From positions 124,001 to 188,000 of the forward strand of contig NZ_VIUH01000002.1 in assembly GCF_007993865.1 (NCBI RefSeq): a DNA stretch of 64,000 bases, written 5' to 3'. The translations under genes and the position numbers were made by a program. The stretch comes from Pseudomonas sp. SJZ079. Lineage in GTDB: Bacteria; Pseudomonadota; Gammaproteobacteria; Pseudomonadales; Pseudomonadaceae. Shown piece by piece: positions 1 through 11,072 of the stretch. Numbering within the stretch: position 1 is the stretch's first letter; every line of letters begins with the position of its first letter. Under the pieces are notes generated by a model. The model was not told the origin of the DNA. It was given only the letters and a program-made list of their open reading frames with translations, and searched no databases.

Positions 1-1826
<1,826 letters not shown>

Positions 1827-1842
1827 AACCCAGGCAGTCTAA

Positions 1843-2050
1843 TCAAGACATCGCAATAAAACCAACCGCTGAGTCAAAAAAGCATGACCCATGCGTCGGA
1901 TAGTGACGCCAGCACCAACAACGCAAAGATTGTTGCGCGCAGGCAACATAGCTTGTTGCAAACTACACTCACGGCGCTATCCGCGCGCCTTGACCCCCCA
2001 GGCAGTGCCCCTTAGCCTTGCCGATTACCGCCAAATCTAGGATTGCCCTA
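1843..2050. other. thiC-tolC divergent spacer with clustered GTTGC/GCAAC dyads
   Basis: This spacer holds the start regions of divergent thiC and tolC. It contains TTGTTGC at 1930-1936, GCAACA at 1943-1948 and TTGTTGC again at 1953-1959, so the motif can pair with either neighbour. This could be an operator or a leader structure. I could not assign a convincing sigma-70 promoter. Confidence 0.3.
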
Positions 2051-3505
2051 ATGTTGCGCAGACTCTCTCTGGCTCTTGCCGTGGCCTCCGCTTCAGCCGG
2101 ACTGGCCTGGGCAGAACAAGCCCCGCTGTCCACTAAAACGGACCTCGTCACCGTTTATCAGGAAGCCGCCGATAACAATGCCGACCTGGCGGCCGCGCGC
2201 GCCGACTACCAGGCCCGCCGTGAAGTGGTACCGCAGGCCCGCGCAGGCCTGCTGCCGAACCTCTCGGCCGGCGCCAACCTGAGCGACAGCCATACCGATG
2301 TCGACACCTCGCTCGGCTCACAATCGACTTCGCGCAGCGGCACCGTGTATCAGGCCAACCTGAGCCAGCCGCTGTTCCGCGCCGACCGCTGGTTCCAGCT
2401 GCAGGCTGCCGAAGCCACCAGCGAGCAAGCCGCGCTGGAGCTCTCCGCCACTGAACAAAACCTGATTCTGCAGAGCGCGGAAACCTACTTTGCGGTGCTG
2501 CGCGCCCAAGACACCCTGGCGTCGACCAAGGCCGAAGAAGCGGCGTTCAAGCGCCAGCTCGACCAGGCCAACGAACGCTTCGACGTCGGCCTGTCGGACA
2601 AGACCGACGTGCTCGAAGCCCAGGCCGGCTTCGACACCGCACGCGCCAACCGGATCATTGCCCAGCGCCAGGTGGACGACGCGTTCCAAGCGCTGATGAC
2701 CCTGACCAACCGTGAGCATGGCGCCCTCGAGGGCATCCAGCACAGCCTGCCGATCCTCGCGCCGACGCCCAACGATGCCAAAGCCTGGGTCGATACCGCC
2801 GCCGCGCAGAATCTCAACCTGCAGGCCAGCAACTACGCGGTGGATGCCGCCGAGGAGACCCTGCGCCAGCGCAAGTCCGGCCATGCGCCGACCCTGGACG
2901 CGGTGGCCAGCTACCAGAAAGGCGACAACGACAGCCTCGGCTTCAGCAACTCCAATACCGGGTTTGCCGGCCAGCCGCGCTTCAATGGCGATGTCGAGCA
3001 ACGCTCAATCGGTCTGCAACTGAACATCCCGCTGTACAGCGGCGGCCTGACCAGCTCGCAGGTACGCGAGTCCTACCAGCGCCTGACCCAGAGCGAACAG
3101 CTGCGCGAAAGCCTGCGTCGCCAGGTGGTGCAGGACACCCGCAACCTGCACCGCGCGGTGAACACCGACGTGGAAACCGTGCAGGCGCGCAAGCAGTCGA
3201 TCATCTCCAACCAGAGCGCCCTGGAGGCCACCGAGATCGGCTATCAGGTCGGCACGCGTAACATCGTCGACGTGCTCGACTCGCAGCGCCAGCTGTACAA
3301 CTCGGTGCGCACTTACAACGACGCGCGCTACGACTACATCCTCAACAACCTGCGCCTCAAGCAGGCCGCCGGCACTCTCAGCCCGGCCGACCTGGAGGCC
3401 CTCGGCAGCTACCTCAAGCCGGACTACAACCCGGACCAGGACTTCCTGCCACCGGACCTGGCCAAGGCCGCCGAAGCACAACTGCGCAGCGGCCAGGATT
3501 ACTGA
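2051..3505 (+). CDS. tolC: TolC-family outer-membrane efflux channel
   Basis: This is a TolC/OpmH-type outer-membrane channel that joins type I secretion or RND pump partners to the outside. The 484-residue protein starts with a clear Sec signal peptide (MLRRLSLALAVASASAGLAWA). Two repeated outer-membrane-factor halves follow, rich in heptad-like Ala/Gln/Leu helices, as expected for the periplasmic alpha barrel. A longer frame begins at TTG 2018, but the ATG at 2051 places the signal peptide at the N-terminus and is preferred. The upstream ribosome binding site is weak. The P. aeruginosa counterpart (OpmH) also lies next to thiC. A strong terminator follows. Confidence 0.93.
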   Translation: MLRRLSLALAVASASAGLAWAEQAPLSTKTDLVTVYQEAADNNADLAAARADYQARREVVPQARAGLLPNLSAGANLSDSHTDVDTSLGSQSTSRSGTVYQANLSQPLFRADRWFQLQAAEATSEQAALELSATEQNLILQSAETYFAVLRAQDTLASTKAEEAAFKRQLDQANERFDVGLSDKTDVLEAQAGFDTARANRIIAQRQVDDAFQALMTLTNREHGALEGIQHSLPILAPTPNDAKAWVDTAAAQNLNLQASNYAVDAAEETLRQRKSGHAPTLDAVASYQKGDNDSLGFSNSNTGFAGQPRFNGDVEQRSIGLQLNIPLYSGGLTSSQVRESYQRLTQSEQLRESLRRQVVQDTRNLHRAVNTDVETVQARKQSIISNQSALEATEIGYQVGTRNIVDVLDSQRQLYNSVRTYNDARYDYILNNLRLKQAAGTLSPADLEALGSYLKPDYNPDQDFLPPDLAKAAEAQLRSGQDY

Positions 3506-3523
3506 GCCGCTTGGCGAAACAAG

Positions 3524-3553
3524 AAAGCCCGGACACTGTGCCGGGCTTTTTTA
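3524..3553 (+). terminator. Rho-independent terminator after tolC
   Basis: A perfect 9-bp stem (AAAGCCCGG 3524-3532 with CCGGGCTTT 3541-3549) and an 8-nt loop end in a T run. It lies 18 bases after the tolC stop codon. Confidence 0.93.
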
Positions 3554-3595
3554 ATTTCCGCGTGGTTCCCGCCGCACCGACTGAACTTGCCTCAC

Positions 3596-3645
3596 GTAGC
3601 TCGGATGCAATCCGGGAGATCGGCCCCGGAGTGCATCCGAGCTAC
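3596..3645. repeat. REP-like palindrome
   Basis: There is a perfect 14-bp inverted repeat (GTAGCTCGGATGCA at 3596-3609, TGCATCCGAGCTAC at 3632-3645) with an inner CCGGG/CCCGG pairing. The element lies between the convergent tolC and waaA ends. Size, imperfect inner loop and position match the extragenic palindromes common in Pseudomonas. No transposase of the RAYT type is in the window. Confidence 0.75.
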
Positions 3646-3647
3646 AG

Positions 3648-4931
3648 CTAACCGAGCAAACGCCCCAGACCGCCCAGCAAGCGTTCCAGCGCCCCCTGAT
3701 TGGCCCGCATCACCGCCAAGCCCGCCGCATGCATCCGTGCAGCGCGCGCCGGCTCACGCCACAGTTCGCCCACCCGCTGCGCCAACCCAGCAGCATCCGC
3801 CACCTCGAGCAAGGCGCTCGCCTCACGCAGCTGCGCGGCGATCTCGAGGAAGTTGAACAGGTACGGGCCGCTGAGCACCGGCTTGCCCAGCGCCGCGGGC
3901 TCCAGCAGGTTATGCCCGCCATTGGCCACCAGGCTGCCGCCGACAAAGGCCACATCCGCCAGGGCATAGAGGAACAGCAGCTCGCCCATGGTGTCGCCCA
4001 GCAGCACCTGATCGCTGGCTTGCAACGCTTCGCCACTGGAACGCCGACGCGTGCTCAGGCCCTCGCGCCGACACAGCTCGAACACCGGGCCGAAGCGTTC
4101 GGGATGGCGCGGCACCAGGATCAGCAGCGCATCGGGCCACTGTTTGAGCAGCTCGCGGTGGGCGGCCAACACCGCCTCGTCTTCGCCGGCATGGGTGCTG
4201 GCGGCGATCCACACCGGCCGTCGGCCGGCCTGCCACTGCTCGCGCAACTCAAGCGCACGGCGCGGCAGCTCGGGGTCGATGCTCAGGTCGAACTTGATCG
4301 AACCGGTGACCTCGACACACGCGGCGCGCGCACCCAGATCACGAAAGCGTTCGGCCTCGGCGCTGGTCTGCACGGCGATCAGGCTCAGCTCCGCGAGCAT
4401 CGGCGCGGTCAGTTTGGCGAAACGCGCATAACCGCGCGCCGAGCGCTCGGACAGACGGGCGTTGGCCAGCGCCACGGGAATGCCGCGACGGGCGCACTGA
4501 TGGATGTGATTCGGCCACAGTTCGGTTTCCATGATCACCGCGAGCTGCGGCTGCGCACGCCGGAGAAAACGCGCAGCGGCCCAGGGCAGGTCATAAGGCA
4601 GGTAACAGTGCTGCACCCGTCCCTGATACTCGGCCCCGCCGAATAGCGCCTGAATACGCTCGGAGCCAGTCGGGGTCATGCAGGTGAGGGTGATCGGTAA
4701 ATGCGGGTAGCGCGCCAGCAGCTCACGGATCAACGGCGCCGCGGCGATGCTTTCGCCCAGCGAGACCGCATGCACCCAGATACCGCCGGGCTTGAGCGTC
4801 GGCAGGCCGAGCGCAAAGCGTTCGCCGATGCGCCGCGCATAGGCCGGCGCGCGCCAGGCGCGATAGGCCAGGCGCAGGGCGATCAGGGGCATGGCGAGGT
4901 GCAGCAACAGGTTATAAAGGGTGCGATTCAT
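3648..4931 (-). CDS. waaA: 3-deoxy-D-manno-octulosonic acid (Kdo) transferase
   Basis: WaaA (KdtA) transfers Kdo residues from CMP-Kdo to lipid A precursor at the inner membrane, the first step of LPS core assembly. The 427-residue protein has an N-terminal hydrophobic anchor (MNRTLYNLLLHLAMPLIALRL), the GGIWVHAVSLGE motif near residue 50, a GT-B fold, and GGSLVANGGHNLLEPAALG near residue 340, which is typical of family GT30. ATG 4931 is preferred to a longer upstream frame because it matches the usual WaaA N-terminus. No strong ribosome binding site is visible. Confidence 0.96.
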   Translation of the reverse strand: MNRTLYNLLLHLAMPLIALRLAYRAWRAPAYARRIGERFALGLPTLKPGGIWVHAVSLGESIAAAPLIRELLARYPHLPITLTCMTPTGSERIQALFGGAEYQGRVQHCYLPYDLPWAAARFLRRAQPQLAVIMETELWPNHIHQCARRGIPVALANARLSERSARGYARFAKLTAPMLAELSLIAVQTSAEAERFRDLGARAACVEVTGSIKFDLSIDPELPRRALELREQWQAGRRPVWIAASTHAGEDEAVLAAHRELLKQWPDALLILVPRHPERFGPVFELCRREGLSTRRRSSGEALQASDQVLLGDTMGELLFLYALADVAFVGGSLVANGGHNLLEPAALGKPVLSGPYLFNFLEIAAQLREASALLEVADAAGLAQRVGELWREPARAARMHAAGLAVMRANQGALERLLGGLGRLLG

Positions 4932-4964
4932 AGGCGCGCAGCTTAGCAGAGCGGCCGCCGCCAA

Positions 4965-5849
4965 TCAGCCGATGGCCTGCAGGTGCTCGGCAAAACAGTC
5001 GGCCAGCCACAGCGCCGCCGGCCCCAGGGCCTCGTCACGCCGACAGACCAACTCCACCACCAAGGGCGGCGGCGTCCAGTCACTGCGCAACTCGACCAAC
5101 TGGCTCTGGTAGGTCGGGTACTGCACGACATGCCGCGGCAACCAGGCCCAGCCGAGGTTACGCATCAACAGCTCGGCCATGGCGTAGAAACTATCGGTGC
5201 GCCAGACCGATGGGCTGATCTGCTCGCCGCCGGGATAGTGGCTGTCCTGCGGCGCCATCAGCAGCTGACGGTGCCGCGCCAGTTCACGCCGATCGGCATA
5301 GGGCCGCCCCGCCAGAGGATGACCGGCACCGCACACCGTAACCATTTCGATGGTGCCGAGGCGCTGGCGCTCCAGCGCCTCGGGCATCTGCTCATGATGG
5401 AACAGCAGGCCGAGATCGGCGCGGCGCTCAAGTAGCTTGCGCGCGACTTCGCCCTGGGCACCGCTGGCCAATTGCACCTCCAGCAGCGGAAAGGCATGGG
5501 CCAGCGCCTCGAGGCTGTCCAGCACCGGCTGGTACGGCATCGCCTCGTCCTGCGCCAAGCGCAGCCGCGCCTCTTCCCCGCGCACCAGGCCAAGCGCCCG
5601 CCCCTCCAGGCGCTCGCACTGGCGCAGCACCTCGCGCGCCTCCTCCAGCAGCAGCGTACCGGCCTCGGTCAGACGCGGCTGACGACCACTGCTGCGCTCG
5701 AACAGCAGCACGCCCAGGTCGGCTTCGAGCAGGGCAATGGCCGTGCTGACGGCCGACTGCGCGCGATGCAGCTGGCGGGCGGCGGCGGAAAAAGACTGTA
5801 GTTCGGCAACGCTGACGAACAACCGGACCTGCTCCAGGCTCCACTGCAC
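4965..5849 (-). CDS. LysR-family transcriptional regulator
   Basis: The 294-residue protein has an N-terminal winged helix-turn-helix (SFSAAARQLHRAQSAVSTAI around residues 20-39) and a periplasmic-binding-like effector domain from about residue 90. The start codon is GTG 5849, with GGAG about 8 nt upstream. It is divergent from the SMR pump gene at 5936, and a LysR-type dyad lies between them, so it probably controls that pump and itself. The inducer is unknown. The arrangement matches PA4989/PA4990 of P. aeruginosa, from memory. Confidence 0.9.
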   Translation of the reverse strand: MQWSLEQVRLFVSVAELQSFSAAARQLHRAQSAVSTAIALLEADLGVLLFERSSGRQPRLTEAGTLLLEEAREVLRQCERLEGRALGLVRGEEARLRLAQDEAMPYQPVLDSLEALAHAFPLLEVQLASGAQGEVARKLLERRADLGLLFHHEQMPEALERQRLGTIEMVTVCGAGHPLAGRPYADRRELARHRQLLMAPQDSHYPGGEQISPSVWRTDSFYAMAELLMRNLGWAWLPRHVVQYPTYQSQLVELRSDWTPPPLVVELVCRRDEALGPAALWLADCFAEHLQAIG

Positions 5850-5852
5850 AAG

Positions 5853-5871
5853 CTATCTCCAATACAGATAG
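5853..5871. promoter_or_regulatory. Putative LysR-type operator
   Basis: CTATCT-N7-AGATAG is a perfect 6-bp-arm dyad containing the T-N11-A pattern bound by LysR-type regulators. It lies directly in front of the divergent lysR start and overlaps its GGAGATAG ribosome binding site, which suggests autorepression. Function is inferred from pattern and position. Confidence 0.5.
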
Positions 5872-5935
5872 GTAATCACTTTATCCCATCGCCACAATCA
5901 CTAGAATAGCCGGCAGCACACATAGGAGTCTCATC

Positions 5936-6268
5936 ATGACCGGCTACCTCTACCTCAGTATCGCGATCATTGCCGAAGTCATCGCCACCACCTCGATGAA
6001 GGCGCTCGACGGCCTCAACAAACCCCTGCCCCTGTTGTTGGTGGTGGTGGGTTATGCGATCTCCTTCTGGATGCTCAGCCTGGTGGTGAAGAGCATCCCG
6101 GTCGGCATTGCTTATGCGGTGTGGGCCGGATTGGGTATCGTCTTGGTGAGCATCGCCGCGACCGTACTCTATCAACAGCGCCTGGACATACCGGCGATGC
6201 TCGGCATGGGCCTGATTGTCAGTGGCGTGGTGGTTATCCAGCTGTTCTCGCACTCCACCGGCCACTGA
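5936..6268 (+). CDS. EmrE-type small multidrug resistance transporter
   Basis: This 110-residue, four-helix SMR protein is of the EmrE/QacE type, a proton-coupled antiporter of cationic compounds working as a dimer. Visible hallmarks are the membrane-embedded Glu in IIAEVIATTSMKA (residue 14), the Tyr in helix 2 (GYAISFWML), the AYAVWAGLGIV signature and the C-terminal QRLDIPA. These favour the EmrE branch over SugE/Gdx guanidinium exporters. An AGGAG ribosome binding site precedes the ATG. It is divergent from a LysR gene that probably regulates it. Confidence 0.93.
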   Translation: MTGYLYLSIAIIAEVIATTSMKALDGLNKPLPLLLVVVGYAISFWMLSLVVKSIPVGIAYAVWAGLGIVLVSIAATVLYQQRLDIPAMLGMGLIVSGVVVIQLFSHSTGH

Positions 6269-6332
6269 TCGGGCGAGCCACCACACCCACGCGGGTTATA
6301 CTGCGCCTCTGTTTTCCCGATGAGGCGCGCGC

Positions 6333-7505
6333 ATGTCCCAAGCTCTGACTACTGACGTTCTGATCGTCGGCGGCGGCATCGCCGGCCTCTGGCTGAATGC
6401 GCGCCTGCGCCGCCAGGGTTTCTCCACTCTGCTGGTGGAAAGCGCCACGCTGGGCGGCGGGCAGAGCCTCAAGTCCCAAGGGATTATCCACGGCGGCGCC
6501 AAGTACGCCCTGCATGGCGCCCTGAGCGGCGCCTCGGAAGCCATCGCCGACATGCCGCGACGCTGGCGCGAGGCGCTGGCCGGCAGCGGCGAGCTGGACC
6601 TGTCTACAGTACGCGTGCTGTCCGAGGCCCATTACCTGTGGTCGCCGGGCACCCTGGCTGGCAACCTGACCAGCTTCTTCGCCAGCAAGGCGGTGCGCGG
6701 CCGGGTCGACCAGGTCAAAGGTGAACAGTTACCACCGGCGCTGCAACACGCGCAATTCAAGGGCAAGGTCTACCGTCTGGCCGAGCTGGTACTCGACGTA
6801 CCCAGCCTGATCACACGGCTGGCCACGCTGGCAGGTGACAGCCTGCTGGCAGCCGAACGCATCGAGCCGCTGCGCGAACAGGGTAACTTGCAGGGGCTGC
6901 GCGTCGACGGCCGCGAGATTCGCGCTCAGCGCATCGTCCTCAGCGCGGGCAGCGGCAACGCCGAGCTGCTCGGCGCACTCGGCCTCAGCCAACCCGCACA
7001 GCAACTGCGCCCGCTGCACATGGTACTGGTCAAGGGACCGACGCTGAAACCGTTGTACGCGCACTGCCTGGGCGGCGGCCCGAAGCCGCGCGTGACGGTG
7101 ACCAGCCACCCGGCCGAAGATGGTCAATGGGTCTGGTACCTGGGGGGGGATCTGGCCGAGGCCGATGGCGTGGCGCGTGACCCGGCCGCACAGATCAAGG
7201 CCGCGCAGAAGGAAGTCGGCGACCTGCTGCCCTGGGTCGACCTGTCCAGCGCACGCTGGGCGACCCTGCGGGTGGATCGCGCCGAGCCGGCGCAATCCGG
7301 CTTGACCCGCCCAGACAATGCCTTTCTCGCCGATCAGGGCAAGCTGCTGGTCGGCTGGCCGACTAAACTGGCCCTGGCTCCGGACTTTGCCGACCGGGTA
7401 CTGGCGGCGCTCGACCGCGACGGCATCCAACCCGCCGAACATGCCGCACTACCGGAGCTGCCACGTCCTACTGTCGCCCGTCCGATCTGGGAGGAGCTAC
7501 TCTGA
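6333..7505 (+). CDS. FAD-dependent oxidoreductase (DAO-like family)
   Basis: The 390-residue protein begins with an FAD-binding Rossmann motif (DVLIVGGGIAGLWLNARL, residues 8-25). This is followed by GGGQSLKSQGIIHGG, a dinucleotide-side motif seen in glycine oxidase/glycerol-3-phosphate-dehydrogenase-like DAO proteins. The substrate is unknown. It shares a TGATG junction (1-nt overlap) with the aldo/keto reductase downstream, so the two are probably co-translated. The pair resembles PA4991-PA4992. Confidence 0.85.
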   Translation: MSQALTTDVLIVGGGIAGLWLNARLRRQGFSTLLVESATLGGGQSLKSQGIIHGGAKYALHGALSGASEAIADMPRRWREALAGSGELDLSTVRVLSEAHYLWSPGTLAGNLTSFFASKAVRGRVDQVKGEQLPPALQHAQFKGKVYRLAELVLDVPSLITRLATLAGDSLLAAERIEPLREQGNLQGLRVDGREIRAQRIVLSAGSGNAELLGALGLSQPAQQLRPLHMVLVKGPTLKPLYAHCLGGGPKPRVTVTSHPAEDGQWVWYLGGDLAEADGVARDPAAQIKAAQKEVGDLLPWVDLSSARWATLRVDRAEPAQSGLTRPDNAFLADQGKLLVGWPTKLALAPDFADRVLAALDRDGIQPAEHAALPELPRPTVARPIWEELL

Positions 7506-8314
7506 TGCACAGCCTGCATAACCTCCATCGCCCACTGGGCTCGACCGACTTACTGGTATCCCCGCTGGGGCTCGGCACGGTCAAACTGGGTCGCGACCAG
7601 GGGGTGAAGTACCCCAGCGGTTTCACCATCCCCGATGACGCCACGGTTCGCCAGCTGCTCGGCCAGGCACACGAGCTGGGCATCAACCTGATCGACACGG
7701 CCCCGGCCTACGGCAGCAGCGAAACCCGCCTCGGGCCCCTGTTGCGCGGCCAACGCCAGCAGTGGGTGATCGTCAGCAAGGTGGGGGAAGAGTTCGACAA
7801 CCAGCAGTCACGCTTCGACTTCTCCGCCGCGCATACGCGTTTCTCGGTGGAACGCAGCCTGCAACGCTTGGAAACCGACTTTATCGACCTGGTACTGGTG
7901 CACTCGGACGGTAATGATGTCGCCATCCTGCGCGACAGTGGCGTCTATGAAACCCTCGCCGAGCTCAAGCGCGAGGGTAAGATCCGCGGCTTCGGCTTCT
8001 CCGGCAAGACGGTGGCAGGCGGCCTGCTGGCCCTGGAGCAAGGTGACTGCGCGATGGTCACCTACAACCTCAATGAGCAGAGCGAACTGCCGGTCATGGA
8101 CTACGCTGAGCAGCACGGCAAAGGCATTCTGATCAAGAAGGCACTGGCCAGCGGGCATGCCTGCCTGCAACCGCACGAAGACCCGGTACGTGCCAGCTTC
8201 GAGTTGATCTTCGCCCACCCGGCAGTCAGCAGCGCGATCATCGGCACCATCAATCCGCACCACCTGGCCGAGAATGTCGCGACGGCTGCGGCGGTGATTC
8301 AGGACAACGCCTGA
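7505..8314 (+). CDS. Aldo/keto reductase
   Basis: This 269-residue TIM-barrel NAD(P)H oxidoreductase carries the catalytic tetrad: Asp and Tyr in NLIDTAPAYG (about residues 61-66), Lys in IVSKVG (about 92) and His in LVLVHSDG (about 134). Its start overlaps the stop of the FAD oxidoreductase gene by one base (TGATG). The substrate cannot be told from sequence; the operon suggests a role linked to the flavoenzyme. Confidence 0.9.
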   Translation: MHSLHNLHRPLGSTDLLVSPLGLGTVKLGRDQGVKYPSGFTIPDDATVRQLLGQAHELGINLIDTAPAYGSSETRLGPLLRGQRQQWVIVSKVGEEFDNQQSRFDFSAAHTRFSVERSLQRLETDFIDLVLVHSDGNDVAILRDSGVYETLAELKREGKIRGFGFSGKTVAGGLLALEQGDCAMVTYNLNEQSELPVMDYAEQHGKGILIKKALASGHACLQPHEDPVRASFELIFAHPAVSSAIIGTINPHHLAENVATAAAVIQDNA

Positions 8315-8502
8315 TGCAGCGCTAGTCGGCGGTGTCTGGGCACACCCCAGCACCATGCCATGACTGCAATAACTGGCCCGCAACGCACGCCGCTCACAGT
8401 GGCTTGCCACACAGCTTAACGCGGATTAGCGCTGAGCCAGTCGCGACCCCATCGCCCGCTAACGCCGCCGTCGCGGCCGCCCCAATACAACGAGGAGCCG
8501 AG

Positions 8503-9459
8503 ATGCCGAGCAGCCTGACCCGCAAAGACCCCAGCACCTTCAAGACCCTGGCGCTGTTCGTCGAAGCAGGCCCGGACGGCCTCACCTACCAAAGCATCGG
8601 CCGACCGCTGAACTTCAGCGAAATGCTCGAGCGGCGCAAAACCATCGAGGTCAGCGACAGCCAACGCTTCGCCGTGGAACTGGCCAACCTGGGCGTGTCG
8701 GTACGCCTGACCCTGAACTGGCAAAGTCGCGACTACTGGGTGCTGGTGCGTCAACGCCGCCTGGATCGCGGCGACGTGGTGCTCAAACTGATTTCCGGAT
8801 ACGTGCCCGCTCATGAGCTGAACCTACCGCTGCTCAGCGCCGTTCAGGAGGTCGCCGAGGAGTGCCTGCTGGAAACCCCCGAAGGCTGGCTGGCCGGACG
8901 CTTCGGCGATACCTGGCTGCCGACGCCGTACCAAGATGCCCTGCGCTACCGCCAAGCCCCGTACTTTCGCCTCAGCCCGCTATCCGGTGCGGCCCGCCCG
9001 GTGCAGTGCGGCAAGCAGACGCTGCTCGAACGCCCGCGTGCCTACGTGCACCTGCCTACCGCCTCATTGCAGCTGGTTTACGACTTGCAGTTGGAGTTAC
9101 CAAAGGAAGCCAAGCAACTCAGCCTGTACCACGTCGACGAGTGCCTGGAAGACGGTCAGTTGGTTGCTCACCTCAACCCCGCGAGCCCGGACCTGTACCT
9201 GATTCCGCTGCACCAGGGACGACCGACGGCCGAGTTGCTGACACTCAATCGAGGTCAGCTTAAAGCGGCCAGCACTCGTGGTCTGTGGCTGGCAGAAAGC
9301 TTCGCCGCGCAAGAGGGCTGGCTGGTACGCGACGAGCGGATCCGCTGGAAAGAGTGGGTGAAGCAGCAGCATCTCGACAACCCCACGCAGCAGAATCCCG
9401 CCAGGGGGATACCAGCAGACACTCCGGCCACCAAGCTGGATGTTGCTCCGCACGGTTGA
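8503..9459 (+). CDS. Conserved hypothetical protein
   Basis: The 318-residue protein has no confidently recognised domain. The ATG at 8503 is chosen because GAGGAG stands 5 nt upstream; an in-frame start at 8332 would add a low-complexity leader. I recall close Pseudomonas homologues labelled 'metal ABC transporter ATPase', but no Walker A motif is visible here, so that label looks wrong. The stretch LSAVQEVAEECLLETPEGW (around residue 115) weakly recalls a Nudix box but lacks the full GX5EX7REUXEE pattern. It is soluble, with no signal peptide. It lies 188 bp after the aldo/keto reductase gene on the same strand. Confidence 0.8.
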   Translation: MPSSLTRKDPSTFKTLALFVEAGPDGLTYQSIGRPLNFSEMLERRKTIEVSDSQRFAVELANLGVSVRLTLNWQSRDYWVLVRQRRLDRGDVVLKLISGYVPAHELNLPLLSAVQEVAEECLLETPEGWLAGRFGDTWLPTPYQDALRYRQAPYFRLSPLSGAARPVQCGKQTLLERPRAYVHLPTASLQLVYDLQLELPKEAKQLSLYHVDECLEDGQLVAHLNPASPDLYLIPLHQGRPTAELLTLNRGQLKAASTRGLWLAESFAAQEGWLVRDERIRWKEWVKQQHLDNPTQQNPARGIPADTPATKLDVAPHG

Positions 9460-9576
9460 AGGACAACCCCACCGACGGGGCCTAGGCTGCTTAACGCGCC
9501 TACGTCACAGGAACGCTTGATCACGCGAGCACCGCGGCGGGTGCCTGGCAGCCCGGCCGGTCACCCGCAAACCGGG

Positions 9577-10998
9577 CTACTTGCTCCGGATTTTCTCGAC
9601 GATAGCGGTCGTTGAACTGTTTTCCACCAAACCCAGCACCCGCACCTCACCGCCATAGGCCTTGACGATGTCGGCGCCGACCACCTGTTCAAGACCGTAA
9701 TCGCCGCCCTTGACCAGCACATCCGGGCGCACCTGCTTGAGCAGGTTCTCCGGGGTGTCTTCGCTGAAACTCACCACCCAATCCACCGCGCCAAGGCCCG
9801 CGAGTACCGCCATGCGCCGATCCACCGAGTTGATTGGCCGGCCCGGGCCCTTCAGGCGCGTGACCGAGGCGTCGCCATTCACCGCCAGGACCAGCCGATC
9901 GCCTTGCGCACGCGCCTGCTCCAGATAGGTCACATGGCCGGCATGGAGGATGTCGAAGCAGCCGTTGGTGAAGACGATCTTCTCGCCATGGGCGCGGGCA
10001 TCGTCAATCGCCAGGAGCAATTGATCGAGGCTCAACACGCCGCGCTCGGAACCCGTATCGCGCTGAATCGCGCGGCGCAGTTCCGGTGCACTGATGGCGG
10101 CGGTGCCCAGCTTGCCGACCACAATACCGGCGGCCAGATTGGCCAGGGCCACGGCGTGGGGCAGCTCTTCACCGGCAGCCAGACTGGCCGCCAGGGTCGA
10201 GATAACAGTGTCACCGGCACCCGTCACATCGAACACTTCACGGGCGCGAGCCGGCAAGTGCAGGGCTGGGTGCTCGGGGCGCAACAGGGTCATGCCGTGC
10301 TCACCGCGGGTCACCAGCAAGGCACCCAGCTCCAGTTCACGCATCAGCTGTGCACCCTTGGCCACCAGTTCGGCTTCATCGGCGCAGGCACCGACCACCG
10401 CTTCAAACTCATGCAGGTTCGGGGTGATCAGGCTGGCGCCGCGGTAGATGGAAAAATCCTTGCCCTTGGGGTCGGCCAGCACCGGAATGCCGCGCGCCCG
10501 CGCCGCCTGCAACAAGACCTGATGGTTCTGCAGGGCGCCCTTGCCGTAGTCCGACAGCACCAGCACCTTGACCCCATCCAGCAGCGCTTCGACCTCCATC
10601 GCCAGGGCGGCGCAGTCGGTGTTGAACGGCTCTTCGAAATCCATCCGCAGCAGCTGCTGGTGGCGGCTCATGACCCGCAGTTTGACGATGGTCGGCTGGC
10701 TGGCGATGCGTTGAAAGCGGGTTTTCACGCCCACGGCGGCCAGGCTATTGCTCAGGCTGTTAGCGGCTTCGTCTTCACCGGTCACGCCCACCAGCACCGC
10801 CGGCGCACCCAGCGCGGCGATGTTCAGCGCGACGTTGGCCGCGCCGCCCGGACGATCCTCGATCTGCTCGACCTTGACCACCGGTACCGGCGCTTCCGGA
10901 GAGATTCGCGAGGTGCCGCCATGCCAATATCGGTCGAGCATGACATCGCCCACCACCAACACGTGGGCCTGATCGAAACGGGGCATAGCTAGCTTCAT
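9577..10998 (-). CDS. hldE: Bifunctional heptose-7-phosphate kinase / heptose-1-phosphate adenylyltransferase
   Basis: HldE makes ADP-D-glycero-beta-D-manno-heptose, the precursor of the inner-core heptose donor used by WaaC and WaaF. The 473-residue protein has an N-terminal ribokinase-like domain ([13 protein letters not shown] near residue 15; catalytic [11 protein letters not shown] near 258) and a C-terminal cytidylyltransferase-like domain ([17 protein letters not shown] near 345). Full length for the fused form. The start is supported by GGAG 7 nt upstream. It is the last gene of a minus-strand set msbA/mig-14-like/dnpA-like/hldE. Confidence 0.97.
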   Translation of the reverse strand: MKLAMPRFDQAHVLVVGDVMLDRYWHGGTSRISPEAPVPVVKVEQIEDRPGGAANVALNIAALGAPAVLVGVTGEDEAANSLSNSLAAVGVKTRFQRIASQPTIVKLRVMSRHQQLLRMDFEEPFNTDCAALAMEVEALLDGVKVLVLSDYGKGALQNHQVLLQAARARGIPVLADPKGKDFSIYRGASLITPNLHEFEAVVGACADEAELVAKGAQLMRELELGALLVTRGEHGMTLLRPEHPALHLPARAREVFDVTGAGDTVISTLAASLAAGEELPHAVALANLAAGIVVGKLGTAAISAPELRRAIQRDTGSERGVLSLDQLLLAIDDARAHGEKIVFTNGCFDILHAGHVTYLEQARAQGDRLVLAVNGDASVTRLKGPGRPINSVDRRMAVLAGLGAVDWVVSFSEDTPENLLKQVRPDVLVKGGDYGLEQVVGADIVKAYGGEVRVLGLVENSSTTAIVEKIRSK

Positions 10999-11072
10999 GA
11001 TTACTCCGGAATACGGCGAAAACGCCGCGAATCATAGCATAGGGTCGCAATCTGCCTGACGCGGCAACCCCT

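Noticed and set aside
8332..8502. N-terminal extension of the conserved hypothetical protein
   Set aside because: It lacks a ribosome binding site and reads as low-complexity spacer; GAGGAG sits before ATG 8503.
8840..8900. Nudix box in the conserved hypothetical protein
   Set aside because: Only the EVAEE part fits; the Gly and the spacing of the GX5EX7REUXEEXGU motif are absent.
9550..9578. AGCCCGG/CCGGGCT dyad at the hldE end as terminator
   Set aside because: The stem overlaps the hldE stop codon and no T run follows on the minus strand.
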